From contig VXRI01000280.1 of assembly GCA_009838595.1 (NCBI GenBank), positions 1 through 13,866 of the forward strand: a DNA stretch of 13,866 nucleotides, written 5' to 3'. The translations under genes and the position numbers were made by a program. Below, in pieces: positions 12,681 to 13,866 of the stretch; position 1 is the stretch's first letter, and every line of letters begins with the position of its first letter. This DNA is from Chloroflexota bacterium (GTDB lineage Bacteria; Chloroflexota; Dehalococcoidia; Lucifugimonadales; JADFKI01). The notes below the pieces were generated by a model. That model saw only the letters and a program-made list of their open reading frames with translations, had not been told where the DNA came from and did not search any database.

Positions 12681-13866
12681 TTATGGCGCTACTTCAAACG
12701 GACCTGGTAATTCGAGTTCCTTACCGAGTTCGCGGAGTGCGGGCAGCACTTCGTCTTTCATCAAGCGCAAGCAATTCATCGTGTCTTCGTGGCTGATGCT
12801 GCCGTCGTTCGTCCACACTGCTAGTATGCCGGGGCGCACGACCGACAGTACTTCGCGCAGTTTTTTGATTACGGTATCCGGGCTGCCCACGACGATGCGA
12901 TTGAGTTGTACAACCCTGTCATAGCCCGCCGCATCCACGCCGCCTACCAGCCTGTCCGGTCGAAGATTGATATTCGCGAGCCGTTTGCGACCTTCGATGG
13001 AGCTATAGCCCGGCGGGTTCATATACTCTGGCGGCATTGGCACGCGACCGACGCCGGCGTTGCCGGATAAGAAGCCCCTGCCCACTTCGTACGCCTTCTC
13101 GTCTGTGTCCTGAACATGCACGCGGAACAGATACCCAAAGTTCTGAGGACCCGGTTCGTAGCCGACTTCGTTCGCCGCTTCTGCGTAGATGCGTTTGGCA
13201 TCGCCGACCACATCAGGGTCAGCCTCGAGAAAGACATACGGGTAATGCCGCTGCGCCGCCCAAATCATCGTCTCCGGGCTTGCGCTGCCGGGTACCCACA
13301 CGGGCGGATGCGGCTCTTGCAGTGGGCGCACGAACGGATTGACTACGCGGAATTCGTAGTGTTTGCCGTCCCAGCGGAATGGTCCCGGCGTCGTCCATGT
13401 CTTGAGAATAAGGTCGTGTGCTTCCTGAAATCGGTCACGATTGTGCACCGGGTTCGTGTTCGTCGCCCAAGACTCGACGCCTGTGCCACGCACGAACCCG
13501 GAGACCAGCCTGCCGCGCGAAATAAGATCAATCTCGGCGAGTTCCTCAGCCATTCTGATTGGGTTTTCCTGTATGGGCAAGGGATTGCCGAGCAGCACAA
13601 TCTTAGGCTTCTTGGTAATGCGCGCCAAAATCGCCGCTTCGAGGTTCATCGCGGCGCCCATGCAAGTGGGCGTATTGTGGTGCTCGTTGAGCATCAGCCC
13701 ATCGAAGCCGACCTCTTCACAGTACTCATACTCATCGAGATAGTAGTTGTACATATGCGACGCTTTGCCAGTGTCGAAGTGCGAGTTGGGGAAGGTCAGC
13801 CGGACAGCGCTTCGGTAGCTATTGCGCACATCCTCTTCCGTATAGTGGTAGTACGCGCGCTCGGTG
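12681..13866 (-). CDS. LLM-class (luciferase-like) flavin-dependent oxidoreductase (5' partial)
   Basis: A bacterial-luciferase-family TIM-barrel oxidoreductase that uses reduced flavin (FMN or F420), probably as a monooxygenase. The frame stays open to the right edge of the window (codons just before 13829 read YYHYTEED), so the N-terminus is outside it; the GTG at 13829 is not taken as the start because family members carry about 20-30 residues before the LPNS-like motif. Counting from 13829, typical features are LTFPNSHFD (11-19), YLDEYEYCEEVGFDGLMLNEHH (30-51), VLLGNPLPIQENPIRMAEELAEID (78-101), GRLVSGFVRG (106-115), the RDRFQEAHDLI helix (131-141) and PHPPVWVPGSASPET (173-187). This subtype is abundant in SAR202-like genomes. 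It is the first known gene of the - strand set and may start oxidation of the substrate later handled by the hydrolase-fold protein, aldolase and enolase-superfamily enzyme. The substrate and whether it acts with a separate flavin reductase are unknown. Confidence 0.85.
   Translation of the reverse strand, partial: TERAYYHYTEEDVRNSYRSAVRLTFPNSHFDTGKASHMYNYYLDEYEYCEEVGFDGLMLNEHHNTPTCMGAAMNLEAAILARITKKPKIVLLGNPLPIQENPIRMAEELAEIDLISRGRLVSGFVRGTGVESWATNTNPVHNRDRFQEAHDLILKTWTTPGPFRWDGKHYEFRVVNPFVRPLQEPHPPVWVPGSASPETMIWAAQRHYPYVFLEADPDVVGDAKRIYAEAANEVGYEPGPQNFGYLFRVHVQDTDEKAYEVGRGFLSGNAGVGRVPMPPEYMNPPGYSSIEGRKRLANINLRPDRLVGGVDAAGYDRVVQLNRIVVGSPDTVIKKLREVLSVVRPGILAVWTNDGSISHEDTMNCLRLMKDEVLPALRELGKELELPGPFEVAP

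Noticed and set aside
12681..13829. Complete 382-residue flavin oxidoreductase starting at GTG 13829
   Set aside because: The frame continues to the window edge with a family-like N-terminal sequence, so the gene is treated as 5' partial.
1..13866. CRISPR arrays, tRNA/rRNA genes, insertion sequences, prophage or defence systems
   Set aside because: No repeat-spacer pattern, no transposase or integrase motif, and no tRNA-like cloverleaf was recognised on reading both strands.

Overview
The window looks like chromosomal DNA from a free-living, organic-acid-degrading bacterium. The best guess is a marine or sponge-type Chloroflexota of the SAR202/Dehalococcoidia kind. This is an inference from gene content: two different enolase-superfamily (mandelate racemase-like) enzymes, a luciferase-like flavin oxidoreductase of the LPNS/NEHH type, a D-aminoacylase-type amidohydrolase, a GT39 glycosyltransferase with PA14 modules, and an Eis-type acetyltransferase. 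Expanded enolase-superfamily and flavin monooxygenase families are a published hallmark of SAR202 genomes. No rRNA, tRNA, phage, IS, CRISPR or plasmid gene was seen, and base composition looks even throughout.

Layout. Positions 3-9441 are all on the + strand. They hold the tail of a PMT/GT39 membrane glycosyltransferase with two PA14-like domains, then a likely transcription unit made of a D-aminoacylase-type amidohydrolase, three consecutive TauE/SafE transporters and a galactonate/mannonate dehydratase-like enzyme. A gap leads to an Eis-like GNAT acetyltransferase and a six-bladed NHL propeller protein. Positions 9442-9813 are non-coding and contain a perfect 14-bp inverted repeat between the two convergent gene sets. 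Positions 9814-13866 are all on the - strand and read, in transcription order: flavin oxidoreductase (5' end outside the window), alpha/beta-hydrolase-fold protein, HpcH/HpaI aldolase, mandelate racemase-like enzyme.

How the genes may work together. The - strand group is a coherent catabolic set. A flavin enzyme could oxidise a substrate and a hydrolase-fold protein could process the product. An enolase-superfamily dehydratase could then make a 2-keto-3-deoxy acid, which a class II aldolase could split to pyruvate (or a similar keto acid) plus an aldehyde. The + strand group pairs hydrolysis of an N-acyl compound with three exporter-type permeases and another acid-sugar dehydratase. Substrates cannot be read from sequence.

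The most unusual observations are at residue level. The alpha/beta hydrolase has Phe where the nucleophilic Ser should be. The amidohydrolase has Asp where D-aminoacylases carry their metal-bridging Cys. The first enolase-superfamily enzyme has Glu at the first metal-ligand position. A 9-nt-phased GGAT repeat also occurs at two gene boundaries on opposite strands. I found no clear new defence or mobile system.
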